This document shows, piece after piece, positions 19,271 through 26,701 of a DNA stretch of 64,000 nucleotides; the first letter of the stretch is position 1, and each line of letters begins with the position of its first letter. The notes beneath the pieces are model-generated. The model ran no database searches, was not told where the DNA came from, and saw only the letters and a program-made list of their open reading frames with translations. Location: contig NZ_WBMT01000005.1 of the NCBI RefSeq assembly GCF_008923185.1, positions 310,001-374,000 of the forward strand, written 5' to 3'. Source of the stretch: Actinomadura rudentiformis (GTDB taxonomy: Bacteria; Actinomycetota; Actinomycetes; Streptosporangiales; Streptosporangiaceae). The translations under genes were made by a program, and so were the position numbers.

Positions 19271-20278
19271 TCAGTCGAGGTCAGGGCGGAGCAGGACCTT
19301 GCCCGCGTCCGCGGAGCCGCTCAGGCTCAGCGCGGCCTCGAACTCGGCGAGTGGCAGCTCATGGGTGATCAATGAGGCGGGCCGGAGCACCCCGGAGTCG
19401 AACGCGCGTACCGCGTAAGCCCAGTCCGCCGGGCCCGCGCCGAAGACCGTATGCAGCCTAAGGGCACGTGTGACCAGCAGAGACGTGGAGACGGCGTCGG
19501 CGGGGTCGGCCGGGATCCCGGTGACCGCCACCCGGCCGCCGCGGCGCGTCAGCGCCACTGCCGCGTGCGCGGTGCCGGGGGCGCCCGCGGTCTCCACCAC
19601 GACGTCGAAGGTGCCCTCGGCGGCCTCGCCCGGGCGCAGGAACTCGGTCGCGCCCGCCTCGATCGCGGTCTCGCCGCGTTCGGACCGCGGGTCGATCGCC
19701 ACCAGCCGCGCGGGGGACGCGGCGGACAGCAGTTGCAGCGTCAACATCCCGAGGGTGCCCGCGCCGACCACCGCCGCCGACTCTCCCGGCCGCAGCGAGA
19801 CCTGCCGGACCACGGCGGCGATCACGGCGGCCGGCTCCAGCAGCGCCGCCGCCCGCAGGTCCGCGCCCGGCGCCAGGACGTGCAGCATGCGCGCGGGCAG
19901 CAGCAGGTGGTCGGCGAATGCGCCGGGCCGGGTGAACCCGGTCTCGTCGTAACCGGCCAGGCACAGGTTGGGGGAGCCGTCCCGGCACGGACCGCAGACC
20001 AGGCAGCCGCGGAACCCCTCGCCGACCACCAGGGCCCCCACCATGGCGGGGTCCGCCTGGGGGCCGACCGCGGCGACCGTGCCCGACCATTCGTGGCCCG
20101 GCACGATCGGGTACTTGGCGAAGTCGGCCGGGCGGGTCCCGTCGTAGAGCTCGCGGTCGCTGCCGCACAGTCCCGCGGCGGCGACCCGGACGAGCGCCTC
20201 GCCCGGACCCGGCTCCGGCGGGTCTTCCGGCACCAGCTGGAAACGGCCCGGCTCGGGTACCAGCAGCGCGCGGCTCAC
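19271..20278 (-). CDS. zinc-dependent medium-chain dehydrogenase
   Basis: 335 residues. Catalytic zinc ligands are visible in GLCGSD and VPGHEW, the structural-zinc Cys cluster in CLVCGPCRDGSPNLC, and the Rossmann motif in AAVVGAGTLGML. It resembles sorbitol, threonine and sugar-alcohol dehydrogenases. The GTG start at 20278 overlaps the stop of the dehydratase gene (GTGA); the longer frame upstream is a shadow of that gene. It likely oxidises the imported sugar to its lactone or a downstream hydroxyl intermediate. Confidence 0.9.
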   Translation of the reverse strand: MSRALLVPEPGRFQLVPEDPPEPGPGEALVRVAAAGLCGSDRELYDGTRPADFAKYPIVPGHEWSGTVAAVGPQADPAMVGALVVGEGFRGCLVCGPCRDGSPNLCLAGYDETGFTRPGAFADHLLLPARMLHVLAPGADLRAAALLEPAAVIAAVVRQVSLRPGESAAVVGAGTLGMLTLQLLSAASPARLVAIDPRSERGETAIEAGATEFLRPGEAAEGTFDVVVETAGAPGTAHAAVALTRRGGRVAVTGIPADPADAVSTSLLVTRALRLHTVFGAGPADWAYAVRAFDSGVLRPASLITHELPLAEFEAALSLSGSADAGKVLLRPDLD

Positions 20279-21429
20279 TTGCCGGTTCCGCGGCGCAGGT
20301 GCCAGTCCTCGGCGAAAAGGTCGAAGTCCGCATTCTGCTGCGGGAACTCCGCGGCCGCGTCCAGGTCGAGATGGACGCCCAGGCCGGGCTCCTCCGGAAG
20401 CCCGAAGTAGCCGTCCACGACCTCGGGCAGGCCGGTGGCGACCCCCTTGATCGCGGCGTCGGCGAAGTCGTTGAAGTGTTCGAGGATCTTGAAGTTGGGC
20501 ACGCACACCCCCAGATGGAGCGAGGCGGCGGTGAGCACCGGACCGCCCACGTTGTGCGGGGCGACCTGGATGAAGTGGGTCTCGGCGGTGGCCGCCAGCT
20601 TGCGGACCTCGCTGATGCCGCCGCTGTGCCCGACGTCGGGCTGGATGATGTCGGCGGCCTGGAGCTCGAACAGCTCGCGGAACTCGATCCGGTCGTGGAT
20701 GCGCTCGCCGGTCGCGATCGGCAGATCGGTGTGCTCGGAGACCTTGGCGAGGGCCTTGAGGTTCTCCGGCGGGACGGGCTCTTCGAGCCAGGCCGGGGCG
20801 TACGGCGCGAGCAGCCCGGCCAGCCGGATCGCAGTGGCGGGGGAGAACCGGCCGTGCATCTCGACCAGCAGTTCCCGCTCGGGCCCGATCGCGTCGCGGA
20901 CCGCCTCCACCAGGCTGATCGAACGCATCGTCTCGGCATGGTCGAGCTCCATCTGGCCCGCGCCGAACGGGTCGAGCTTGAGCGCCTGGTAACCGCGCTC
21001 GACGACCCGCGTGGCGGCGGCGTGGAACTCCTCCGGGGTGCGGTCGACGGTGTACCAGCCGTTGGCGTAGGCCTTGACCCGGTCGCGCACCTTCCCGCCG
21101 AGCAGCCGCCACACCGGCTGGCCGAGGGCCTTGCCGACGATGTCCCAGCACGCCATCTCCACGCACGCGATCCCGGACATGACGATCTCGCCGGCACGGC
21201 CGTAGTCGCCGTACTTCATCCGGTGGACCAGGTCCTCGATGTTGAACGGGTCGCTGCCGACGACATGCCGGCGCTCGGCCTCGGCCAGGTAACCCCGCAG
21301 GGCCTCGGTGTGACCGAGCATCCTGGTCTCGCCGACACCGGTCAGGCCCTCGTCGGTGTGAACGGTCACGAACGTGAGGTTCCGCCAGGGCGTTCCCACG
21401 ACGTGCGTGTCGATCTTGGTGATGCGCAC
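20275..21429 (-). CDS. enolase-superfamily sugar-acid dehydratase, galactonate-dehydratase-like
   Basis: 384 residues, close to the length of galactonate dehydratase. Active-site stretches in order: ALKLDPFG, VEMHGRFSP (His in the position used by galactonate/mannonate-type dehydratases), EEPVPPEN, ATGERI, and the second catalytic His in VAPHNVGGP. It would convert an aldonate to a 2-keto-3-deoxy acid. It differs from the enolase homologue at 8558, which has a Lys pair in place of the His motif. It is the first gene downstream of a perfect LacI-type palindrome. Confidence 0.9.
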   Translation of the reverse strand: MRITKIDTHVVGTPWRNLTFVTVHTDEGLTGVGETRMLGHTEALRGYLAEAERRHVVGSDPFNIEDLVHRMKYGDYGRAGEIVMSGIACVEMACWDIVGKALGQPVWRLLGGKVRDRVKAYANGWYTVDRTPEEFHAAATRVVERGYQALKLDPFGAGQMELDHAETMRSISLVEAVRDAIGPERELLVEMHGRFSPATAIRLAGLLAPYAPAWLEEPVPPENLKALAKVSEHTDLPIATGERIHDRIEFRELFELQAADIIQPDVGHSGGISEVRKLAATAETHFIQVAPHNVGGPVLTAASLHLGVCVPNFKILEHFNDFADAAIKGVATGLPEVVDGYFGLPEEPGLGVHLDLDAAAEFPQQNADFDLFAEDWHLRRGTGK

Positions 21430-21463
21430 GAGCTGTTTCCTTACCTAACTAGCATTAGCTTTG

Positions 21464-21475
21464 GTTAGCGCTAAC
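21464..21475. promoter_or_regulatory. LacI-type operator before the dehydratase gene
   Basis: GTTAGCGCTAAC is a perfect 12-bp palindrome with central CG, 35 bp before the dehydratase start and 40 bp after the stop of the LacI gene. TAACTAGCATTAGC just beside it adds half-sites. The same core recurs at 22577, 22626 and 22722, so it is the likely binding site of the LacI repressor encoded at 21515. Confidence 0.7.
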
Positions 21476-21514
21476 ATTCCGGCGCGCCGGATACGGGTGC
21501 GATCTCGTGGGTGG

Positions 21515-22543
21515 TCAGGTGCGCGGTCTGGGAGCGGTGCTCTCCCGGACCACCAGTTCAGGCTCGGCGGTGCGCCGGGGAGCCCCCGTCGCGCCGTCGA
21601 GGCGTTCGAGCAACATCTGGAAGGCGTACCGTCCGACCTCGCCGAACGGCTGGCGGACGGTGGTCAGCGGTGGTGCGAAGTAGGGCGCCTCGGGCACGTC
21701 GTCGAAGCCCGCCACGCTCACGTCGTCGGGGACCCGCCGGCCCGCCTCGCGCAGCGCGCGCAGCAGGCCCAGCGCCATCGGATCGTTGGCGGCGAACACC
21801 GCCGTCACCGCGGGGTCGGCGGCCAGCAGCCGGCCCTGCTCGTAACCGGACCGGGCACTCCAGTCGCCGATCAGCGGGGTCGGGGCCTCCCGGCCGGCCA
21901 GCGCCTCCCGCCAGCCCGCGACGCGCGCCGCGGCGTCCACCCAGTCGGACGGCCCGGCCAGGTGCCACACGGTCTCGTGCCCGAGATCCAGAAGATGGCG
22001 GGTGACCCGCGCCGCGCCCGCGTGGTGGTCCACGGCGGCCACCGGAAACTGGACGTCGTCGGCGGCCCGGACCGCCACCACGGGAAAGTCGCGCGGCAGC
22101 CTGCGCAGTTCGTCCACCGCCGACAGATGGGGAGCGATGATGATGACACCGTCGACCGACTGTGAACGGAGCCGGTTCACGCCGTCCTCGATCGCTCCCC
22201 GGTTCAACGTGTCCAGGCTGGTGATCGTGGTGGTGTACTCCGCGCTGCGCGCGGCCTGCTCGATCCCGTACAGGGTCGAGGCCGGCCCGTACAGGGTGGT
22301 GTCGAAGCTGACCACGCCGAGGACCCCGGAGCGGCCGGTCGCCAGGACGCGCGCCGCGGAGTTGGGCCGGTAGTCCAGCTCCCGCATGGCGGCCAGCACC
22401 TTGTCACGGGTCTTCGGCCGGACCTTCTCGGGGCTGTTGAGCACACGGGACACCGTCATCGCCGAGACGCCCGCGAGCGCGGCGACGTCCTCCATCACCG
22501 CGCCGCGCGAACGCCCGGCGGGGGCAGGTGCGGCGGTGCTCAA
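21515..22543 (-). CDS. LacI-family transcriptional repressor of the sugar cluster
   Basis: 342 residues: DNA-binding head EDVAALAGVSAMTVSRVLNS, hinge YRPNSAARVLATG, and an effector domain with VFAANDPMALGLL and SVAGFDDVPEAPYF. It is transcribed towards the dehydratase gene, from which it is separated by the operator at 21464. Two further sites lie before its own start. Derepression by the sugar or a sugar acid is the expected behaviour; the effector is not known. Confidence 0.93.
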   Translation of the reverse strand: MSTAAPAPAGRSRGAVMEDVAALAGVSAMTVSRVLNSPEKVRPKTRDKVLAAMRELDYRPNSAARVLATGRSGVLGVVSFDTTLYGPASTLYGIEQAARSAEYTTTITSLDTLNRGAIEDGVNRLRSQSVDGVIIIAPHLSAVDELRRLPRDFPVVAVRAADDVQFPVAAVDHHAGAARVTRHLLDLGHETVWHLAGPSDWVDAAARVAGWREALAGREAPTPLIGDWSARSGYEQGRLLAADPAVTAVFAANDPMALGLLRALREAGRRVPDDVSVAGFDDVPEAPYFAPPLTTVRQPFGEVGRYAFQMLLERLDGATGAPRRTAEPELVVRESTAPRPRT

Positions 22544-22576
22544 TGTGATCTCCTACACACTCGTAACGTTGCCGAA

Positions 22577-22639
22577 ATGTTTGCGCTAACGCCCAGTGCC
22601 TGTCAACACCTGACGTGGAGATTTTGATAGCGCAAACAT
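22577..22639. promoter_or_regulatory. two inverted LacI operators before the repressor gene
   Basis: ATGTTTGCGCTAACG at 22577-22591 and, on the opposite strand, ATGTTTGCGCTATC at 22626-22639 share 12 identical bases in inverted orientation, 49 bp apart centre to centre. Both share GCGCTA with the palindrome at 21464. They lie 34-96 bp upstream of the LacI start codon and probably mediate autoregulation. Confidence 0.65.
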
Positions 22640-22721
22640 TTGGTGATCTTCAGGCCGGACCGCCCACTGCCGCTCTGACCAGCAGATTCGCATGATCACA
22701 AGCTTTGAAGGTTACGGGAAT

Positions 22722-22735
22722 GTTATGCGCTAACG
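22722..22735. promoter_or_regulatory. fourth LacI-type operator, facing the orphan subunit c gene
   Basis: GTTATGCGCTAACG matches the cluster operator at 10 of the 12 core positions. It lies about 220 bp before the plus-strand subunit c gene and is preceded by TTGAAG at 22704-22709, a possible -35 element. It could tie that gene to the sugar regulon or act as a distant looping site for the LacI gene. Confidence 0.5.
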
Positions 22736-22784
22736 CCGAGAGTGGCGGCCCGTCTGAGCAGGGCCCCTATCAGAGATCTGTTGG

Positions 22785-22855
22785 CTGTGGGGGGCCGGTT
22801 CCGGCCGCCCCGGGCAGTCGTCTGCCGGGGGTGTGCGGGGCATGTCTCCCCGTGA
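22785..22855 (+). promoter_or_regulatory. three consecutive GC-rich hairpins in the leader of the subunit c gene
   Basis: Three stem-loops follow one another: GGGGGGCCGG/CCGGCCGCCCC around TT near 22800, GGGCAG-TCGT-CTGCC near 22815, and CGGGG-CATGTCT-CCCCG near 22838. The 412-bp space from 22547 to 22958 has no gene; apart from LacI operators these hairpins are its only visible structure. No T-tract follows, so a plain terminator is not certain. A structured 5' leader or small RNA is possible. Confidence 0.4.
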
Positions 22856-22958
22856 GTCATCCACGTCGGAAAGAGGTTCTTGTGTTTGTTAGCCATCCTC
22901 CATAGCGGGCGTCGCCGGCGACTACGAGAGCCTCACCACCAGTGAGGAGATCAAACGC

Positions 22959-23207
22959 ATGTCCGACGCACCACTGCCCGTCGTCGCCGAGGTGAAGGGT
23001 CACATCGCCGCCATCGCCTTCGGTATCGCCACCGTCGGCCCCGGCATCGCGATCGGCCTGATCTTCGGGATGGGCGTCCTTGCCATCGCCAGGCAGCCGG
23101 AGCTCACCGCGACGATCCGCCAGACCATGATTCTGGGGTTCTCGCTGGCCGAGGCGCTGGCCCTCATCGCCTTCGTCGTACCGTTCGTGTACGCGAGGCT
23201 CGACTGA
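22959..23207 (+). CDS. orphan F-type ATP synthase subunit c
   Basis: 82-residue hairpin membrane protein of the rotary ring. Helix 1 is Gly/Ala-rich (GIATVGPGIAIGLIFG), the polar loop has the conserved AIARQPE, and helix 2 carries the ion-binding Glu in SLAEALALIAFVV. All family residues needed for proton carriage are present. A start with GAGGAG upstream follows a small CTCAC/GTGAG hairpin. No other ATP synthase gene is nearby: the gene stands alone between a sugar regulon and a terminator. It may be a second copy of atpE with a special role or a moonlighting membrane peptide. Confidence 0.88.
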   Translation: MSDAPLPVVAEVKGHIAAIAFGIATVGPGIAIGLIFGMGVLAIARQPELTATIRQTMILGFSLAEALALIAFVVPFVYARLD

Positions 23208-23300
23208 ACACTGTTCGACTGAAACACCTGTAACTCCAGAAACACCTGTAACAGGGCCCGAGGCCTGACCCACAAGGCAGGGCAGCACCAAAGACGCGCA

Positions 23301-23329
23301 CCGTCGCCCCTTCAAGGGGGCGACGGTTT
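23301..23329 (+). terminator. terminator after the subunit c gene
   Basis: Perfect 10-bp stem CCGTCGCCCC/GGGGCGACGG with a 6-base loop, followed by TTTC. It lies 94 bp after the stop codon. Between them, the 14-bp GAAACACCTGTAAC is repeated directly (from 23220 and 23239). The hairpin confines the subunit c transcript to one gene. Confidence 0.75.
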
Positions 23330-23421
23330 CCGGCGGACTTCACAGCCGATGACTGAGAGCGCGACAGCTCCGCTTGGCGAACGGGTGAGGGACTGTCAGA
23401 CCGGCTCCTTATGCTGTGGAG

Positions 23422-23622
23422 ATGGACGAACAGCAGCCCCAAAAGGCGTTCTCCAAGCGAACCCGCACCAAGGAAGGTCGCACGTACTACGACAACGTCT
23501 ACGCGGCATCGCTCGAAGAGGCGTACGAGTTGTACGGCGAGAGCTACATGGAGGGCGCCGAAGTCGACATCGTTCCGGCCGGTGCTTGGGACCTGGCCAT
23601 GGGTGACCGTGGGCTGAGTTAG
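23422..23622 (+). CDS. small acidic protein of unknown function
   Basis: 66 residues (from the ATG at 23422; a GTG at 23416 would add two). It starts polar and basic (QKAFSKRTRTKEGRTYYDN) and ends acidic (EEAYELYGESYMEGAEVDIV). No signal peptide or membrane segment; I recognise no family. A TATGCT hexamer at 23410-23415 ends 6 bases before the ATG, and no ribosome binding site fits, so the transcript is probably leaderless. It is followed by a hairpin and a convergent chitinase gene. Confidence 0.6.
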   Translation: MDEQQPQKAFSKRTRTKEGRTYYDNVYAASLEEAYELYGESYMEGAEVDIVPAGAWDLAMGDRGLS

Positions 23623-23637
23623 CTCCTCAGACCGACG

Positions 23638-23669
23638 TCGAGGCCCCTCACGCGAAGGAGGAGCCTCGA
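23638..23669. terminator. hairpin between convergent genes
   Basis: TCGAGGC at 23638-23644 pairs with GCCTCGA at 23663-23669, with a further CCTC/GAGG inside after one mismatch. It lies between the stop codons of the small-protein gene (plus) and the chitinase gene (minus), so it can end both transcripts. Confidence 0.6.
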
Positions 23670-23679
23670 TCAGGCGTTG

Positions 23680-24558
23680 TCAGCAGTACAGGTTGTTGCC
23701 TTGGGGCGCGCCCAGGATCTGCGTGAAGCGCTGGTAGGCGTTCACCCGGCTCTGCACTGTGGCCGGATTCCTGCCGTCACATTCCAGGGCGCCGTTGATG
23801 CTGCGGATCGTCTCGCCGAATCCGCGGCCGTTGACCATCGCGCTGTGACCGCTCATGGTGCCGGGGCCGCTCTGCGTCATCCAGTACCAGAGGGCGGTCT
23901 TCCACGAGACAGCGGCATCCCGTTCCACCAGCCACGGGTCGTTCAGCAGGTTGAGGCCGAGGGTGTCGCCCGCGGCCTTGTAGTTGAAGTTCCAGCTGAG
24001 CTGGATGGGGCCGCGCCCGTAGTACGCGGCTTGGCCCGCAGGGCATCCGTAGGGCTGGCTGCGGTCGCAGTAGTGCGGGTAGTTGGAGGTGTTCTGCTCC
24101 ACGATGTGGACCAGCCCGCCGGTCTCGTGGTTGACGTTGGCCAGGAAGGCTGCCGCCTCCTGCTTCCTGACGGTGTCGCTGCCGGTCTTGGCGAACGCGG
24201 GGAAGGCGTTCATCGCGGAGGTCAGGCCGTTGTAGGTGTAGAACGAATTCCGGCTCGGGAACATCTGGTCGAACTGCGCCTGGCTCACCACGAAGCCGCC
24301 GGGGCCAGGGTCGGTCGTGCCGCCGCCGCAGGTGCCCTGGTCGGCCCACACGTCGGCGCTGCCGGGCGTCTCGTTCTGCGTCCACCACTTCGCCGACCAG
24401 TTGTGCCCGTTGTGGGACACCACCGCGCCGCCGTGGTAGGCGGTGGAGGCGTTCCACCGCGTCGCGCAGGCCGCCGCCTCCGCCGCCGTCGACAGGACGG
24501 CCGGGAGCAGGCCTGCCAGCAGCGTCACCGCCGCGAGCAGTACCACCATCCGTCGCAT
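23680..24558 (-). CDS. secreted GH19 chitinase with CBM5/12 chitin-binding domain
   Basis: 292 residues. Signal peptide (RRM start, LLAAVTLLAGLLPAV core), then a carbohydrate-binding module of about 45 residues with the Trp/Tyr pattern AYHGGAVVSHNGHNW and KWWTQNETPG, a short Gly/Pro linker, and a family 19 catalytic domain. The catalytic Glu lies in NVNHETGG and the substrate cleft motif in YYGRGPIQLSWNFNY; the C-terminal Cys is conserved. It hydrolyses chitin outside the cell. A perfect 25-bp palindrome lies just upstream. Confidence 0.95.
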   Translation of the reverse strand: MRRMVVLLAAVTLLAGLLPAVLSTAAEAAACATRWNASTAYHGGAVVSHNGHNWSAKWWTQNETPGSADVWADQGTCGGGTTDPGPGGFVVSQAQFDQMFPSRNSFYTYNGLTSAMNAFPAFAKTGSDTVRKQEAAAFLANVNHETGGLVHIVEQNTSNYPHYCDRSQPYGCPAGQAAYYGRGPIQLSWNFNYKAAGDTLGLNLLNDPWLVERDAAVSWKTALWYWMTQSGPGTMSGHSAMVNGRGFGETIRSINGALECDGRNPATVQSRVNAYQRFTQILGAPQGNNLYC

Positions 24559-24580
24559 CCGATCGCTCCTTCCCGAGATG

Positions 24581-24605
24581 ATTCTTAGGAAAGTTTCCTA
24601 AGAAT
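24581..24605. promoter_or_regulatory. perfect 25-bp palindrome upstream of the chitinase gene
   Basis: Arms ATTCTTAGGAAA and TTTCCTAAGAAT flank a single central G, 22 bp before the chitinase start codon. It contrasts with the GC-rich surroundings. It does not resemble the DasR site (ACTGGTCTAGACCA type) known for Streptomyces chitinases. Position inside the 5' region suggests a repressor operator, or a strong RNA hairpin. Confidence 0.7.
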
Positions 24606-24724
24606 TGGCGCGATCGTGACATGCCGTATCCCGCGCGGCAAGACCCAACTCCCGCCGAAAAACCTGGTCGACAGAGCCACCTCGACTGGTATCGGCAGCC
24701 TTTTTTGAACCCCGGAGCCGTTCC

Positions 24725-25276
24725 GTGCGTATCGGTGTTCAGGTGCGGATCTCGGTCGAGTCCGGATCCCTTGGTTGCGGATCGGTGGATCGCTGGTGGC
24801 TCGTGTCGCGTGACAATCCCGAAAATGGCCTGGTCGCCCAGTGGAGTCGTTTCCTGGACGCGCTGGAGACGGCGTGCGTGACATGCGGGGGCCAAGGCGA
24901 CGTGACGAGCCGTTCCTGGAGGGCGTGGTACGAGCGCGCGGAGGAACTCGCCCGGGTCGCCGAGGCAGCCCGCCGCGCCGCCGGACTGCGCCCTGGAGGG
25001 GGCGGAAACGGCTTCCGGGCGGCGGCTCCCACGGACACGGCGGTCGGGGCGCCGTCGATCGTCGCGGCGGTCGAGCGCGCGATGAACGAGCATGACGCGG
25101 CGCAACCAGCGGGTTCCCGCCAGGTGCCGTGCCATGACTGCGGGGGCACCGGGCGCGCGCTGAGCCCGGTGGGTGTGCGGCTGGCCGAGATCCTGGCGCA
25201 CCACGGCTTCGTCCGTGTGGAGGAGCCCGAACGAGGATTCCCGAACACGAGAGGATTCCCGAACACGAAAGGATGA
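24725..25276 (+). CDS. hypothetical protein with two CxxCGGxG zinc-knuckle motifs
   Basis: 183 residues from a GTG with GGAG 7 bases upstream. CVTCGGQGD near residue 51 and CHDCGGTGR near residue 136 are DnaJ-like CxxCxGxG repeats that together could hold one zinc ion. An Ala/Arg-rich helical part lies between them. The C-terminus carries a duplicated RGFPNT unit encoded by an 18-bp tandem repeat (GGATTCCCGAACACGAGA-like). No family recognised. It ends 72 bp before an ECF sigma gene. Confidence 0.55.
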   Translation: MRIGVQVRISVESGSLGCGSVDRWWLVSRDNPENGLVAQWSRFLDALETACVTCGGQGDVTSRSWRAWYERAEELARVAEAARRAAGLRPGGGGNGFRAAAPTDTAVGAPSIVAAVERAMNEHDAAQPAGSRQVPCHDCGGTGRALSPVGVRLAEILAHHGFVRVEEPERGFPNTRGFPNTKG

Positions 25277-25348
25277 CGGTCCTCCCGGACATGGTCTCTG
25301 TGACAGTGAGCCCCGACCACTGGGAGACCGACATGGCGAGGAACCTGA

Positions 25349-25906
25349 ATGGGTGAGGACCCTGCGCACCGCTTCGAAGCGGTCTACCGGCAGACCTATC
25401 GCCCCATCCTCGGCTTCGTTCTGCGCCGCTGCGGTTCGGCGGAGGACGCGGCCGACATCGTCGCTGAGACGTTCGTTACGGCATGGCGGCGGATCGACGA
25501 CCTGCCCGAAGGCGATGACGCGCGCCTGTGGCTCTATGGCGTGGCACGCCGCGTCATCGCCAACCACAAACGCGGGCAGCAGCGCCACCAGAAGAAGACC
25601 GCCGTGCTCTCTGCCGAACTGGCTGTCCAGCCGGCGGTCGCGCACGCCGACACGTACCGGACCTCACCGGCAGTGGAGGTCTTCCAGACCTTGCCGGAGG
25701 GTGATCGGGAGGTCCTTGCCCTGATGGCCTGGGAGGGCCTGGACCACGGCGAGATCGCCAAGGTCCTGGACTGCTCTCGGAACGCCGTGGCCATCAGGCT
25801 GCATCGTGCCCGCAGGCGGTTCGCACGGGCGCTGGACGCCGCCGGCATCACAGATTTTCAAGGCGCGGACTCGATTCGCCCCGAGGCTGAAGGGAGCCGT
25901 TGCTGA
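25349..25906 (+). CDS. ECF RNA polymerase sigma factor
   Basis: 185 residues with region 2 (EAVYRQTYRPILGFVLRR, DIVAETFVTAWRR) and region 4 (LPEGDREVLALMAWEGLDHGEIAKVLDCSRNAVAIRLHRARRRF). There is no region 3, as in all ECF factors. GAGGAA precedes the ATG. Its stop overlaps the next gene (TGATG), whose product is a single-pass membrane protein and probable regulator. Confidence 0.92.
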   Translation: MGEDPAHRFEAVYRQTYRPILGFVLRRCGSAEDAADIVAETFVTAWRRIDDLPEGDDARLWLYGVARRVIANHKRGQQRHQKKTAVLSAELAVQPAVAHADTYRTSPAVEVFQTLPEGDREVLALMAWEGLDHGEIAKVLDCSRNAVAIRLHRARRRFARALDAAGITDFQGADSIRPEAEGSRC

Positions 25907-26661
25907 TGACTTCCCGTATCGATGCGTTGCTGACGAGCACCGCCGCTCTGCGCGACCACGAGCTCGGCTGCGACGCGTCCGACGAAGGAGCCCAGGTCCT
26001 GCTGAAGGCGATCATTGCCGAGCCCCCGGTCGCCCCGTCGACCGGACGGCCACGGTCCAGGCGGCGCCGCGCGATCGTGGCAGGAGGGCTGGCCCTGGCC
26101 ACCGTGCCGCTGCTGGGCTTCTCCTACCTCCACGTCGAGTCCGAGTACGTCGACCGGCTGCCGACCGAGAACGCACTCGTTCACGGGAAGGCGGGGCGCG
26201 ACGAGTACTGGCTGGTGCCGTCCTTCCACAAGGACACCTGCCAGAGGCCGGAATCCGGGGTGGAGCTGGTCTCCAAGAGGCGAAACATCCTCGGAGCCGA
26301 ATGGGACACCGCCGGGGTCGGCCAGCGACGGAGCGGCTGCCCCGCAGGTGAAGTCACGTTTGATCGTGCGGGTGAGGCCGATCTCCTGGCCACGCGTCTA
26401 GGCAATCGGAACGACCCGGAGAGAGCCTGGGCCGTCATCGGCGCTTTCCATCCCGACGTTCGCACCGTCCGGGTCATCACATCTGGCAAGCCCCGGTCCG
26501 CCTCAACGCTCCCTCGCGCTGACAATCCGAACGGACCCCGCTACATCGCCCTCACACTGCCGGCATCCACCACCTTTGCCAGCCTCACGTATCTCGACGA
26601 GCGAGGCAGGCAGATCCCCGGCGGCACGCGGCAGCTCATCCTGCGAACACCCCCGGATTGA
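25906..26661 (+). CDS. single-pass membrane protein paired with an ECF sigma factor (putative anti-sigma)
   Basis: 251 residues. A cytoplasmic N-terminus of about 58 residues ends in an Arg cluster (RPRSRRRRA), then one membrane segment (IVAGGLALATVPLLGFSYL), then an external domain with two Cys residues (DTCQRPE, RSGCPAGE). The topology fits a transmembrane anti-sigma factor, but no zinc-binding HxxxCxxC motif is present, so the role is inferred from coupling to the sigma gene (TGATG overlap). Confidence 0.7.
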   Translation: MTSRIDALLTSTAALRDHELGCDASDEGAQVLLKAIIAEPPVAPSTGRPRSRRRRAIVAGGLALATVPLLGFSYLHVESEYVDRLPTENALVHGKAGRDEYWLVPSFHKDTCQRPESGVELVSKRRNILGAEWDTAGVGQRRSGCPAGEVTFDRAGEADLLATRLGNRNDPERAWAVIGAFHPDVRTVRVITSGKPRSASTLPRADNPNGPRYIALTLPASTTFASLTYLDERGRQIPGGTRQLILRTPPD

Positions 26662-26665
26662 TCAC

Positions 26666-26701
26666 CGCCGTCGGTGTGGCCGACCGGCCACACCGACGGC
26701 G
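26666..26701. terminator. bidirectional terminator
   Basis: Perfect 16-bp arms (26666-26681 and 26686-26701; outer bases CGCCGTCGGTG) around GACC. It fills the whole 40-bp gap between the convergent anti-sigma-like and DUF3237 genes and touches the latter's stop codon. Confidence 0.85.

Noticed and set aside
19271..21166. apparent 631-residue fusion protein
   Set aside because: The first half is a shadow of the dehydratase gene; the true dehydrogenase starts at GTG 20278 overlapping its stop.
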